A stretch of 64,000 nt of DNA from Dentipellis sp. KUC8613 (Eukaryota > Basidiomycota > Agaricomycetes > Russulales > Hericiaceae): positions 254,524-318,523 of the forward strand of contig NSJX01000023.1 in NCBI GenBank assembly GCA_002286715.1, given 5' to 3'. The translations under genes were made by a program, and so were the position numbers. Below, piece by piece: positions 24,076 through 34,882 of the stretch. Numbering within the stretch: the first letter of the stretch is position 1; every line of letters begins with the position of its first letter. The notes under the pieces were generated by a model. It saw only the letters and a program-made list of their open reading frames with translations, was not told the origin of the DNA and searched no databases.

Positions 24076-25692
24076 ATGCCTGCCAGAATCTCGCTTATCC
24101 TCGTACGTCCCGAATCCCACTTCCACTTCCACTTCCACTCCTCACCCCGCCGAGCCGCTAACCACCCCACCCCGCACCAACAGGGCACCGCAACCATCGG
24201 CACAGCCGGCCACACCGGGGTGCGCGTCTCGGACCGCGTCTCGACGCAGCGCCTGCTCGACAGCTTCTTCGACGCAGGCTACACCGAGATCGACGCCGCC
24301 AGGGTGTACGGCGACGGCACGACCGAAGAGGTGCGCGTTTCCCCGATTCGCAACTAGATATAGTATGTAGCTCTAGATCTATATGCTGAACACCCCCTCT
24401 CACCCCCCTCCCCTCGCTTCATGGCAGGCCCTAGGAGAAGTGGACCTCCGCGGCGGGTCGGTGGACACCAAGTGCGTCTCCCCACTCCGGCGACGGCAGT
24501 CGCTGCCCCATTTTTTTTGGGGGGGGGGTTTTGATGTGAACGACGCGCAGAATCATCCCTATGAAGCCCGGCGACCACGCGGCCGCGCGCCTGCGCGCGA
24601 CACTCGATGTCTCGCTGAAGGCCCTGCACCCGCACAAGATCCGCACGTTCTTCCTGCACGCGCCGGACCGGAGCGTGCCGTACGTCGACACGCTGCGCGC
24701 GGTCGACGAGCTGCACCGGGAGGGCAAATTGTGCGTGTCCCGTCCTCCCGTTCTGCCGTTCTGCTGTTCTCGCATTCTCGCGTTCTCGCGTTCCCGTTCT
24801 CGCGTTCTCGTGCGTTTGGTACCCACCGGCAGGCGCTAACAATAACAATGCGTCGCCGCCCACAGCGAGGCGTTCGGACTGAGCAACTACGCTGCATGGG
24901 AGGTGGTCGAGATCGTTCATATTTGTAGGGAAAATGGCTTCATCCAGCCCACGGTGTACCAAGGGTGAGCACACCGCACCCCACATCCCTGCGAACCTAG
25001 GACGCATGCCCATATTGAAAGAATGCAAGGTTGTACAACGCGATCAGCCGCACGATCGAGGCGGAGCTCGTCCCCGCCGCGCGCAAGTACGGCCTGCGCG
25101 TCGTCGCGTTCAACCCGCTCGCGTGCGTCCTCTGTCCCCCTTTCCCTTCCACCACCCACACTTTCCACAGCCCCGCGCTAACTTCATCTCTCTCACATAC
25201 CGTCATCGTTGACAGCGGAGGCTTCTTCACGGGCAAAACGTCCTTCGACGACACCGCCCTCGACGCGACGGACCCGTTCCACTCCCAGAACGGGTGGCTC
25301 GGGCCGCTCCTGCGCGCGCGGTACCTCAAGGACGGGCAGCTCGAGGCGCTCCGGATCGTCCGCGCCGCCGCTGTGAGCGTTCCTCCATTCCCTCATCTAC
25401 CATCAGCACTCAACATAACTGGCCTACATTACATACATACCCCTCGCTTCGACTCACCCTCGGCGCACAGCACAAGCACAACCTCACCCTCCCCGAGATC
25501 GGACACCGCTGGCTGCAGCACCACGCGCGGCTGCAGCCGGGCGACGGGATCGTCTTCGGCGCGAGCACCGTGGAGCACGTGCGCGCGAACGTCGCGAGCG
25601 CGGAGAAGGGCGCGCTGCCGACGGAGGTCGTCGCGGCGCTCGACCTTGCGAATCGGGTGGTGGGGCTGGATGCGCCGAGTTATGCGTGGTAG
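24076..25692 (+). CDS. Aldo-keto reductase, aflatoxin B1 aldehyde reductase (AKR7)-like, copy 1
   Basis: This is an NADPH-dependent aldehyde reductase of about 320 residues, cytosolic. Exon 1 is only nine codons (MPARISLIL) and splices to GTATIGTAGHTGVR. Catalytic residues are Asp and Tyr in DAARVYGDGTTEE and His in FFLHAPDRSVP. Later blocks are FGLSNYAAWEVVEI, NGFIQPTVYQG, YNAISRTIEAELVPA, FNPLAGGFFTGK and GDGIVFGASTVEHV. The gene ends in GLDAPSYAW. Eight exons join in frame. Introns are microsatellite-rich: one holds a run of T8 G10 T4 near 24511 and another repeats of ttctcgcg near 24770. A paralogue with the same exon plan lies on the minus strand at 35649-37168. Confidence 0.87.
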
Positions 25693-26440
25693 GTCCGGGG
25701 TGCTGAGTTTGAGGCCTTGAGGCTTGGAAATTGACGATTGTGAGAGTTCTCGAATGTACGTTATGTCGTTGTGTTTAGGGCTGCTGAATATCTAGGATGA
25801 AGATGAAGATGAAGATGAAGAGAAGAAGCGACGTGTACGAGTACAGTATCATCGGAACTCGTCGTGCGCGTTCCACGAGCCTAACTGAACTGTCAACGGA
25901 AACTGTCACGGCAGATCCACCGATCTCCGACAAGGGTGCGTTACTCAACGTTAAGCTTACCAGACGCGTCGAAGCACTGGCATATCGATATCGTCTTCTC
26001 AAGAAAGGCGATCACGATACCCGCCACGGTCAGTAAGCACGCACATAGCACCTCCTTGCCCAGAAGCACGCGAAGCTGCGCGCACAAGGCGGCGCTGGGA
26101 ATGCATCCACGACGCCACGCATCCGAGTCTGCAGCCGGCTCACCGCCTCCGGCCCACTCCCATACCCATACCCATACCTGCTACCCCAACACCGTGCTAT
26201 ATATGCCGCCCGTCCTCACACCCACGGCGGCCACCATACGTGTGCGTTCAGTCTACGGGAATAACGCACCCGTGTACCGTGTACCGCCCGCTGCCTAATG
26301 CTCACCACAGCCATCCCCACGGAGGGCCCGCTTCCCACTGTGTATACTCAACGAGTGTACAGTATATATATACAAGCTCGCGACATGCTCCAGCTCTGCA
26401 ATCGCATACCCAGCACGCGAGCACCAGCACCAGCACCAGC
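25693..26440. other. Intergenic region before the PEBP gene
   Basis: This 748 bp region contains a gatgaa-type microsatellite at 25796-25825. A TA-rich stretch (tatatatata, 26363-26372) lies 70 bp before the PEBP start and may act as a TATA box. No gene is supported. Confidence 0.4.
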
Positions 26441-27629
26441 ATGCTTCCATTCCACGCTCTGGCCCTCCTCATCTCTGGCGCTGGCACCGCACTTGCTGCG
26501 TCGACTGTAACCACGGGCCCGGGCGACACGAGCCTCGCGGCGGTCAAGGCCGCGTTCGATGCTGCGAACGTACGTATACGTATACGCGTGCGGATCACTT
26601 GGGGAAAGCCTAAACATTCGCTGACGCGCCGCCGCATATTACTTGACGTTGATGTCACCCACCTCGGCCGCGATCTCGATCCTCCACCTCACCGGCACCT
26701 TCGATGCGTCGACTTCAACTGGCCGTGATCGTGGATTGGACGCGAATCGGAATGTGGATTCCAAATTCCAAATGCGGATCGCGAATTACGACTTGGAACT
26801 TGCAGATCCCGGCGGACGCAAGCCTGACGTTCGCCCCGCGCGTCCTGCTCGAGGTCGCGTTTCCCCAGGCCGACGGTGCGCCCCCCGTCGCCGTCTCTGC
26901 GGGCGAGCAGCTCCCGCGCAACGGTGCGTCCCCTCCTCCTCCCTCCTCCCCCTCCCATCCATCCTCACCATTCTCGTACTCACCTGCAACTACAACCCAC
27001 ACTCACCTGCAACCCACACCCCACCTGCAACCCCCACTCACACCCAACCAGCCACCGCCCACCCGCCCACCTTCTCCCTCCTGCACCCGCCCGCCTCCAC
27101 CGGGCGCGGCCCGTTCGTCGTCGCGATGGTCGACCTCGACGCGCCGACGCCGCAGGACCCGTCCAGCGCGCAGATCCGGCATTTCCTCGGGGGCGACTTC
27201 ACGCTGAGTGTGGGAAGGGGCGGGGTGCTGGGCCTGTTGAGCAACTCGACGCCAGCGCTGTCCGAGTTCCTGCAGCCGACGCCGCCCGCGGGGTCGGATG
27301 CGCATCGGTGAGTGTTAGCTGCAACACCTATACCCCCTCCCCTCTTTCTCCCCCTTCTCCCTTCCTCCCTCCTTCCCCGGGCGTGGTATAGTGAGGAAGA
27401 ACAACACAACCACAACCACTGACCGGCGCACTGACACGCGTGTATATGCGTGGCGAACAGATACGTGTTCCTGCTCTTCGCCCAGCCGGCGGGCTTCGCC
27501 GCGCAGACCGTGCTCACGCCCGCGACGCCGATCAGCAACTTCAATGTGAGCCTGTTCGCGCAGGAGGTCGGGCTCGGGCGGCCGCTTGGCGGCAGCTTTA
27601 TGCTCGTCGCGCCGGATGCGGGTGCGTAG
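26441..27629 (+). CDS. Secreted PEBP-like protein (phosphatidylethanolamine-binding family)
   Basis: The PEBP fold binds phospholipid head groups; fungal members include carboxypeptidase Y inhibitors. Four exons (26441-26569, 26806-26923, 27052-27307, 27461-27629) sum to 672 nt, giving 223 residues. An N-terminal signal peptide (MLPFHALALLISGAGTALA) makes it secreted or vacuolar. Family motifs are the ligand-site segment VDLDAPTPQDPSSAQIRHFL and the strand YVFLLFAQPAGF. The first part (SLTFAPRVLLEVAFP) matches the usual N-terminal strands. The stop codon lies at the edge of a 24-bp tandem repeat. Introns are rich in ccc and acc runs. Confidence 0.85.
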
Positions 27630-27644
27630 GCGGAGGATGCGGGC

Positions 27645-27700
27645 GCGGGTGCGGAGGCGTAGGTGGACGCGGGTGCGGAGGCGTAGGTGGACGCGGGCGT
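27645..27700 (+). repeat. 24-bp tandem repeat just after the PEBP stop
   Basis: The unit starts gcgggtgcggaggcgtagg and recurs at 27645, 27669 and, partly, 27693. A degenerate copy covers the stop codon itself (ggtgcgtaggcgg), so the repeat seems to have grown from the end of the coding sequence. Confidence 0.65.
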
Positions 27701-29120
27701 GGTCACGGTGAGGGACGCGGTATGTTATGTTATGGTGCGGTACCGGTACCGGTACTGTATGTTTTCTTCTGTGGGTCGACATATTGCGACTGCAGCTGCA
27801 GCATGCGCATCAGACGCTGGCACAAGTTCATATCAGTGATTCGTGATTCCAATTTCCTTACAGCACCTACTTTGTGTGGCCAAATTACTTCAATTGCGAT
27901 TGCAATCAACGCTTGATCCCGCTCACCGCGAACGACATGTAAGATGCGCGTTCGGTGCTCGGTGCTCGGTGCTCGTCTTCGAATCAGGCACTCGACTCAC
28001 CGCGAGCTTCAAGTTCCGAGTCGTCAAGAGTCAAGAGTCAAGTCCGCGAACTTGAATTTCAGTGATTCGGCATATTTCAGACCTGGCCAGGATATGTCTC
28101 TCCTGCAACTGGGCCACACCTCTGCCGTATACGTACCGAGCGGGTACCTATAGCTGTATAGGCGCAGGGGGCTTCCGATGGGAAGCCTTGACAATTGCCT
28201 TCGACGTCCATGAATAATGTCAGCGCGAACTCGAACGCGAAGCAGCTGCAGGCGTAACATACCATCTACCATGGCTAGATCTGACGTGCACAATCGAGAT
28301 GCGCGTGTGCATGCATGCAGATAACAGTTATCTACGTAGTATGTGCGTACGGACCGGGACCGACACTAGTACTGACACCGGGCACAGCGCTTCGCGCCTG
28401 GCTCTCGCAAGCCCCGAGTGCCCACCTACCCGTTTTGTCGATGCGTCGGATTCCGAGATCTCCATTTTCGCCGAGACGCTCTGGCATACCGCACACGCCC
28501 GACGAGACGAGACGAGACGAAACAAGACCGAAATGAAAACGGTCAGTGTCACTGTCTACATCGAAGCTCGAAGTCAGAAGACACGCGCTGACTCAGCGCT
28601 GCTATTGTCTTCGCCCTCCGAGTCAAGAGCTCCGAGTCGCAGCGTCGACGTCGAAACGTCGACGTTTGAGGCTAAGACCCATGTACAGTAATCGACAATT
28701 GCAGTAAAGAGCGTCCGTCTAGTGCTTCGAATTCTGGCGCCCGCGCCATCGAGAATCGAGAATCGGGGATCAGTTGATTGCGCCTGATAAGTACTGTGAG
28801 TGCCTGCTTATATGTAACTCACATATATGCCCCCCGCAGGACGTCGGACGAGGCCAGCCTATACTATAGCTAGCGCTGAGACCTGGCTGCCGCGCCGCGC
28901 TGCAGCTTCCTGCCCCCATCTCCCCGCCGTGACATCTGCTCCAGTATCTGCTCCCCGCGTCTGGCAGCTGCTCCCCGCCCACACGACGCTTGCTCTCCGC
29001 CTCTGGCAGCTACTCCCCGCCCAGCCGACTCCCAGCCGACTCCCACCCCCCGCCCAGCACCTCCCCACCCCACCCCCACCCGCAACGACAACGCCAACGA
29101 CAACGACTGCGATACCCGCA
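27701..29120. other. Intergenic region, PEBP to small membrane protein
   Basis: This 1.4 kb holds short low-order repeats: tcggtgc x3 near 27955, gagtcaa x3 near 28025 and gacga repeats near 28500. No gene is supported. Confidence 0.4.
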
Positions 29121-29475
29121 ATGCGCCCCTTCGCCATCTACGAGCACCCGTCCTTCGAGGCAGACGCAAAAGACCGCGCGGCAGCGCTGCGCGTGGGCCT
29201 GCTTGCGTCCGTGCTTGCCGCCGCGGCGTTGTGGGGGTACTACTGGTCGACGGAGCGAGGTGCGTGGTCCTGTTCATCACTTACCATGCCCCGTTCGTTC
29301 GCCGTGCGCCGTGCGCCGTTCGCCGTGCGCCGTGCGCCGTTCGCCGTGCGCCGTGCGCCGTTCGTGAGCCGTGGGCCGTGAGCCGCGGGGCACGCGGGTG
29401 GGGCAGTGATGCTGATGCTGATGCTGTTGGTGCTGGTGGTCAGGTGCGAAGGCGTCGGAGCGGCTGGAGGTGTAA
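29121..29475 (+). CDS. Small single-pass membrane protein, unknown
   Basis: Two exons (29121-29259, 29444-29475) sum to 171 nt, giving 56 residues. The N-terminal 23 residues are polar (MRPFAIYEHPSFEADAKDRA). One hydrophobic helix follows (VGLLASVLAAAALWGYYW), and a short charged tail ends SERLEV. Size and layout resemble small organelle or ER membrane subunits, but I recognise no family. The 184-bp intron carries three 21-bp tandem units. Support comes from the clean phase-1 splice and the clear helix; homology is not established. Confidence 0.5.
29297..29365 (+). repeat. 21-bp tandem repeat inside the small membrane protein intron
   Basis: The unit gttcgccgtgcgccgtgc plus three bases starts at 29297, 29318 and 29339, with a partial fourth at 29360. 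It stays in phase with a codon frame, which creates spurious open frames on both strands. Confidence 0.75.
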
Positions 29476-31118
29476 TGCGTCGGCGTGGCGTTGCTGTTGC
29501 GATGCTGTGGCCTGTTGCTGCTGCGCGCCATCTGTCGCTGTTGGATTATTGGATTATGTATGTATCGCGAATGCTGGGTAAGTACGTCGTCTCCTTCCCT
29601 TTCCTCTCCATCTCCATCCCGCGCTTGTCTCGAGTCGTGGTGCCGGTTGCTGATGAAGGGGGGGCAGAACTTACAGGTGTATCAATATGTATGTAATGCC
29701 CTCATCATGCACAATGCACATCGGACGGAACGGATCTGGATCGGAAGGATTACAGGATTACAGGATTACAGGATGACTAGTGGCTGCTCCTGTTGGAAGA
29801 GGGGCGTGTTGTACGATATATAGGATGCGGGCTTTCTTGTCAGGGAGTGCGAACCTGCGTAATTGATTCGAGGTCTCTGGAGTCTGAGACTGGGATGGGA
29901 ATGATCACCTGCGAAATCTCGGACGCGAGCTGCTTCTCGCTTCGCGTGCACGTTGCGCCCTAAGACGTGTCAGAGCAGGCCAGCAGTCCAGGAGACACAC
30001 TACGCCCCACACGCATGCATCACCGTCGCCGCCACGAACGCGCACAAGACCGCGCAGACCGCCCAGCGCGAACAAATGTACGTGTGCGCGCGCCTGCATG
30101 CGCGCAGGTTTATGTACGCCGCTGCGAGGACATCGTACGTTGACACAGCAGGCCACAAGTATGATATGATATGCAATTATCGCATTTGTCGAACGCTGTG
30201 ATCGTCCGGATCGTAGATGCAGATACTGTATCGTTTCGACCACTTGTTCACGGGGTGTGACCTGTGACCAAGGTTCACCAGTTGGGAAGATGTTCATAGC
30301 TGTGTGTGACCGGTGACCGGCGTTCACCTGGACGGATGTTCACTCGATTTCGACAACCTGTCCGGTCGGTGCAGGCAAGCCCAGGAGAGGATCCACATTA
30401 GGAGGGAAAAAACGGGTCCGGGAGCGCAAAATCGAAATTCTGGTGCGTGAATCCCGAAAATCGAAAATTTCGTCAAAATTTGTGACATTTTTGGCCCATG
30501 GGACAGAAGTTCACGCCCCCCTGTGACCTGTGACATACACCGAAAAATGTTCAAGTTCACAGGGTCTGTGACCTGTGACTGAACAAGTGGTCGAAACGGT
30601 ACAGTACGCCCTGGGGCAGATACGGGCGCTGACTAAGCAGCAGAAGAGGGGTGCGGTGCCTTGCGTCCAATCCAATCCCGGCGCGACCGGCAGCTCGGTC
30701 ATTTTTTCGTCGTCGGCCCATTCTGCTGTCGCTGCCACGACGACGTCCTGCGTGTCTGCGCCCGAGCAATGCTGGCAGGCGGGCGTGAAACGAGTAAGGG
30801 CGTGTGCGGTGGATGCAATTTGTACAGCGCGCGCGGGGGTGCGATGGCGTCGGGAGGGGGTGCAGCGCTTGGGGGCGTATCTGGCTGGCTGGCTGGCGTC
30901 TAGGAAGGAGAGATCGAGAGAGACGGAGGATTGGGAAAGCGGGCGGACAGAACGCGCTGGGATCAGACGATATGGGAGCTCGTCCAATTCGGATTATTAA
31001 GCTCGGGACGCAAATCGTATCATTCGTCCTACTTATTTAACCGTTCCACTCCCTTTTTTTGAGACGCACCCGTTTCTCTCTCCTCCCTCACAACCACACT
31101 TTCCTCGTCGACGACACA
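29476..31118. other. Intergenic region containing a MITE
   Basis: Apart from the MITE at 30224-30606 and a ggattaca x3 microsatellite near 29748-29773, nothing is supported here. The last 100 bp hold the HMG-CoA synthase promoter with a pyrimidine-rich leader (31040-31110). Confidence 0.45.
30224..30606. mobile_element. MITE with 27-bp terminal inverted repeats
   Basis: Left end 30224-30250 (tactgtatcgtttcgacc...) and right end 30580-30606 are inverted copies matching at 26 of 27 positions. The 383-bp element has no coding capacity. Its interior repeats tgtgacctgtgac near both ends. The outermost TA on each side could be a TA target duplication, with the repeats then starting ctgta, as in Tc1/mariner-type elements. 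No longer flanking duplication is visible. Confidence 0.7.
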
Positions 31119-32765
31119 ATGGCCATCGAGACCGCCTCCGCCGCCCACTCCATCCCCGCCGTCTTCGATGCCCAGACAGAGCGCCCCCGCCCCAAGGATG
31201 TCGGCATCCTGGCCATGGACATGTATTTCCCCAAAAGGGTCCGTGGCACTTTCCATACAGCCTCCGTCGCGCCCGACGCTCACCTCACGCCTGCTCTTCT
31301 AGTGCATCTCCGAAGAGGACCTCGAGGTCTACGATGGCGTCTCCAAGGGCAAGTATACCATCGGTCTCGGCCAGTCCTACATGGCCTTCGCCGACGACCG
31401 CGAGGACATCAACTCCATTGCGCTGAGCGGTACGTGGCGCCCCTGTCCCTCCCCCTTCCACCCATACCTATTCTCATCCCTTCTCCCGCGCCCTCGCAGT
31501 CGTCAGCAGCCTGCTCAAGCGCTACAACATCGACCCCAAGTCGATCGGGCGGCTCGAAATCGGCACCGAGACGATCATCGACAAGTCCAAGTCGGTCAAG
31601 ACCGTGCTCATGGACCTCTTCGCCGCGTCCGGGAACCACGACATCGAGGGCCTCGACTCGAAAAACGCGTGCTACGGCTCCACCGCCGCGCTCTTCAACG
31701 CCGTCAACTGGATCGAGTCGCGCTCCTGGGACGGCCGCAACGCCATCGTCTTTGCCGGCGACATCGCCGTCTACGCCGAGGGCGCCGCGCGCCCCGCCGG
31801 CGGCGCGGGCGCATGCGCCATCCTCGTTGGCCCCGACGCGCCCGTCGTGTTTGAGCGTGCGTGTCTCCCGCCTACATGCGCGACCGCGAGTACTGACTTG
31901 CCGCGCAGCCATCCACGGCACGTACATGGCGAACGTGTACGACTTCTACAAGCCGAACCTCGAGTCCGAGTACCCCGTCGTCGACGGCCCGCTCTCCGTC
32001 TCGACCTACATCACCGCCATCGACGGCGCGTACTCCGCCTTCCGCTCCAAAGTCGCCTCCGCGCACAAGGCGCTCTCCAAGGGCGCCGACGCCCCTCCCG
32101 CCGCCGCGAACGGCAAGCCCGCGGACCCCAAGGCGATCTTCAGCCTGCAGGACGTCGACTTCCCGGTGTACCACTCGCCGTACGGGAAGCAGGTGCAGAA
32201 GGGGCACGCGCGCGTGCTCTTCAACGACTACCTCGCCGCGCCGCACCGGCCCGAGTTCGCCAGCGTCCCCGCGGAGTACCGCGACCTGCCGTACGGCGCG
32301 ACGCTCGCGGACAAGGGCGTCGAGAAGACGTTCATGGCGCTCTCCAAGGCGGACTACGCCGCGCGCGTCGCGCCGTCGATGCGCTGCGCCGCGCGCTGCG
32401 GCAACATGTACACCGCGTCGCTCTACGGCGGGCTCGCGAGCGTGCTCGCGAGCGTCGCGCCCGCCGCGCTCGCCGGCAAGCGCATCTCGATGTACGCGTA
32501 CGGATCGGGGTGCGCGAGCTCCTTCTTCACGCTCCGCGTCAAGGGCGACACGGGCCACATACGCGAGAAGATGGACCTGCTGGCGAGGCTGGAGCAGATG
32601 GCCGTCGTGCCCGTGGAGGAGTTCGTCCAGGGCCTGAAGCTGCGCGAGGAGAACCACAGCGCGGCGCCGTATACGCCCCAGGGCTCGCCCGAGAACATCT
32701 GGCCCGGCGCGTACTACCTCGAGAGCATCGATTCGATGCACCGCCGCAAGTACGCCGTCGCGTGA
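31119..32765 (+). CDS. erg13: Hydroxymethylglutaryl-CoA synthase
   Basis: This enzyme condenses acetyl-CoA with acetoacetyl-CoA to HMG-CoA, the second step of the mevalonate pathway to sterols and terpenoids. Four exons (31119-31238, 31303-31429, 31500-31856, 31909-32765) sum to 1,461 nt, giving 486 residues, the normal fungal length. The catalytic Cys is in KNACYGST, the catalytic Glu in [12 protein letters not shown], and the catalytic His in [12 protein letters not shown], where most enzymes have Phe-Cys in place of Tyr-Gly. The CoA-site GSGCASSFF is present near the C-terminus. The reading ends MHRRKYAVA. Codon use is extremely GC-rich, which creates long shadow frames on both strands. 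Confidence 0.93.
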   Translation: MAIETASAAHSIPAVFDAQTERPRPKDVGILAMDMYFPKRVRGTFHTASVAPDAHLTPALLVHLRRGPRGLRWRLQGQVYHRSRPVLHGLRRRPRGHQLHCAERYVAPLSLPLPPIPILIPSPAPSQSSAACSSATTSTPSRSGGSKSAPRRSSTSPSRSRPCSWTSSPRPGTTTSRASTRKTRATAPPPRSSTPSTGSSRAPGTAATPSSLPATSPSTPRAPRAPPAARAHAPSSLAPTRPSCLSVRVSRLHARPRVLTCRAAIHGTYMANVYDFYKPNLESEYPVVDGPLSVSTYITAIDGAYSAFRSKVASAHKALSKGADAPPAAANGKPADPKAIFSLQDVDFPVYHSPYGKQVQKGHARVLFNDYLAAPHRPEFASVPAEYRDLPYGATLADKGVEKTFMALSKADYAARVAPSMRCAARCGNMYTASLYGGLASVLASVAPAALAGKRISMYAYGSGCASSFFTLRVKGDTGHIREKMDLLARLEQMAVVPVEEFVQGLKLREENHSAAPYTPQGSPENIWPGAYYLESIDSMHRRKYAVA

Positions 32766-32831
32766 GGTGTCGTCGCACGCTCGCCGTCGCGTGAGGTGTC
32801 GTCGCGCGTTCGCTGTCGCGTGAGGTGCTGT
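32757..32831 (+). repeat. 29-bp tandem repeat spanning the HMG-CoA synthase stop codon
   Basis: The unit begins gtcgcgtgaggtgtcgtcgc and starts at 32757, 32786 and 32815, the last partial. The first unit contains the stop codon, so the last codons and stop are duplicated in the 3' region. Confidence 0.75.
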
Positions 32832-33934
32832 TGTGGCTGGGAGGACTGACTGGGGCTGCAGGAGGCATATCGCATTCGCATTTCGTGTACTTTTACAAGG
32901 CGCTTCTTCATAGATCCTGTGTGGGCGGGGGCGTGGGCGTGGGCGTAGACTAGTATTACCCAAGATATACCGCTAATTTATATATCAGTTTTCGTTTGTT
33001 CGCTTGCCGAACTTCGTGTCGACGTCGTGGCCGTGGCCGTGCTTGGATGACGGTCGTTGTAAGTGAAGGTGAAGGTAAAGGTAAAGGTGGGGTGGTTTGA
33101 GAGTCGGGTTGGGAGGGTTACCGATGCTGGGATAATCAAAACAGTCCTTGTTAACGTTCGTCTTCACCAGCGACTAGCTTCCGTAGCGGGGATCCGGGAT
33201 GCGGTATAATTTTGACATGAACTTGAGGCATGCATGGTCCCGGTCGGATTCACAGTTCGGACGATGGCGATGTCAATTCCTCGTTTACTCAAGCATATAT
33301 ATATACGTATGCATGTATGCGAACCGTTGCGGCCGTCGGGTCAGCATCCTCAGTACTAGTGCTGTGGCCGGTTCTATACTCTACATCTACGTGCTTGTTA
33401 AGGCTTCCCGAAAAGAAAAGGACGCATGCGCAGCCTGAGCAATTCGGGATCCGAATTTTGGGTCGAGCGGCTTGCAATAGTGTAGACGGTCGTGCGCGAC
33501 TCGGATCGCGAAGCGGGCCAGCCTCTGTTCTAGTTCTCTTCATGAGGGACGCATAAGTCGGAATTCATAGCAAGTATATGTGAACCTCCCAGTCTCTTGC
33601 TCCCAGGCTCCCAGGACCCAGGCTCGCGAGTCGTCTCGTACCCCGCGCGCCGCAGGTCCGCGAGCTGATATTATATAGACTCCCCTCTGGTGGGACCGAG
33701 TTGGTCATAAATGACCGATAGATCCGTGCATCGCGTGTCAGGCTCGAGTATACCGGGCAGAGAGCATTATTCAAAGAGAGATATCAATATTGACGAACCC
33801 ACATGCACAACTTGAACGCGTCAACTGAATAAGCCTCCGAGGACCAAGTCGAACAAGCACGCCACAAGTGATAGAATGTGCAGATACACATTGACATGAG
33901 GACATATCCCAGGGTATCTCAAGCACGCTTCCGC
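32766..33934. other. Convergent intergenic region
   Basis: This region lies between HMG-CoA synthase and family copy C. It contains a ggtaaa/ggtgaa microsatellite near 33061-33090 and no supported gene. Confidence 0.4.
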
Positions 33935-34882
33935 TCATTCTGCCACAGACATCCGTTCAGGAGAGGCTGGGCCCCGGGAGCGCGAGTGCAACACCTCAGG
34001 CTCGCCTTTCGCATCCAAGCGGCGCGACAGATCCCCCGGCAGATCCAGGGCAGCCCGCTTCACGGGCCACCGCGCGAGCTCGCGCCAGAGCGCGCGGACA
34101 TGCACCAGGGCGGAGTACACGCGCAGCAGCGGCTCGTCCATCTCGCGCTCGTACGCGTGCGCGTCGAGGTGCGCGAGCGCCTCGTGGATCACGAAGTACG
34201 GGTGCGCGCTGCTCGGGCCGAGCGCGGGGAAGTCGAGGTAGGGGGACAGGTAGAGCGCGGGGACGACGGGGTGCGGGGTGTCGGTGCGCGGCGCGTGCAG
34301 GCGCGTGATGACGGTGTTGGCGAGCTTGAGCGGGACGAGCTGGTAGCGGTTGGTGGTTGAGGGCGGGTATACCTTGGGGAGGGGCGCGTCATCAGTACGG
34401 GCTGGTGAAGGGGGAAAGAAGCTTAAGGGATGCGTCGCTTACGATGTCCCATGGGGCGTTGATGTGGTTGGACCGCAGAAACAGGAGACGCTGCAGGATC
34501 GTGCGCAGGACTTCGGGTGGCGGGACGAAGGTCCAGCATCCCATGTCGAGCGAGTACGCCCAGTCGGCGCGGACTGGTGAGAGTGAGAGTCATTGCTCTT
34601 ATTAATAAGGGCCGGCGATGATCTCGGACGCAAGTGCAAGTGTAACATACGGTAAATTGCGTTGGCATCACTCGAGCGCCGCGTTCAGGCTGTCGACGCC
34701 CCAGGCATTCTGCGAGGGAACAGCGTCACGTACAGGTTCCAGAGTCTGCGAGAGTGTCTACTACGCACAGAGTCGGGCACGGAATCAGGATCTTCGATGG
34801 AAACGATGTTGTACCGCTTGACAGCGCCGAGAGGACCGGTTTCGTTCGTGATGAGGCAAGCACCCGATGGCGTGTCAGACAT
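33935..34882 (-). pseudogene. Member of unrecognised paralogue family (copy C), probably broken in exon 2
   Basis: The blocks match the intact copy at 60412-61437. Exon 1 (start 34882) has GACLITNETG. Exon 2 has NAWGVDSLNAALE. Exon 3 has VRADWAYSLDMGCWTFVPPP ending in HINAPWDI. Exon 4 has NRYQLVPLKLANTVI, AHPYFVIHEALAHLDAH and RALWRELARWP, ending in SPERMSVAE. Exons 3 and 4 are well preserved and join in phase. Exon 2 runs into TGA at about 34673 (in GAGTGATGCC), and no canonical donor gives the phase needed to join exon 3. Either one base has been lost or the gene uses an unusual splice. Protein function is unknown. Confidence 0.55.

Noticed and set aside
24354..25028. 224-codon minus-strand frame over aldehyde reductase copy 1
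   Set aside because: It is antisense to coding exons and repetitive introns (GTRERENART-type repeats).
29231..29581. Frames with repeated CAVRRAP or HGERRTA units
   Set aside because: They translate the 21-bp tandem repeat in the small membrane protein intron.
30511..31000. Overlapping frames of 140-158 codons on both strands after the MITE
   Set aside because: No splice partners, no motifs, and they run across the MITE end.
31604..32963. Frames of 396 (+) and 363 (-) codons over HMG-CoA synthase
   Set aside because: They are GC-rich shadows of the true frame; composition is arginine/alanine-rich with no motifs.
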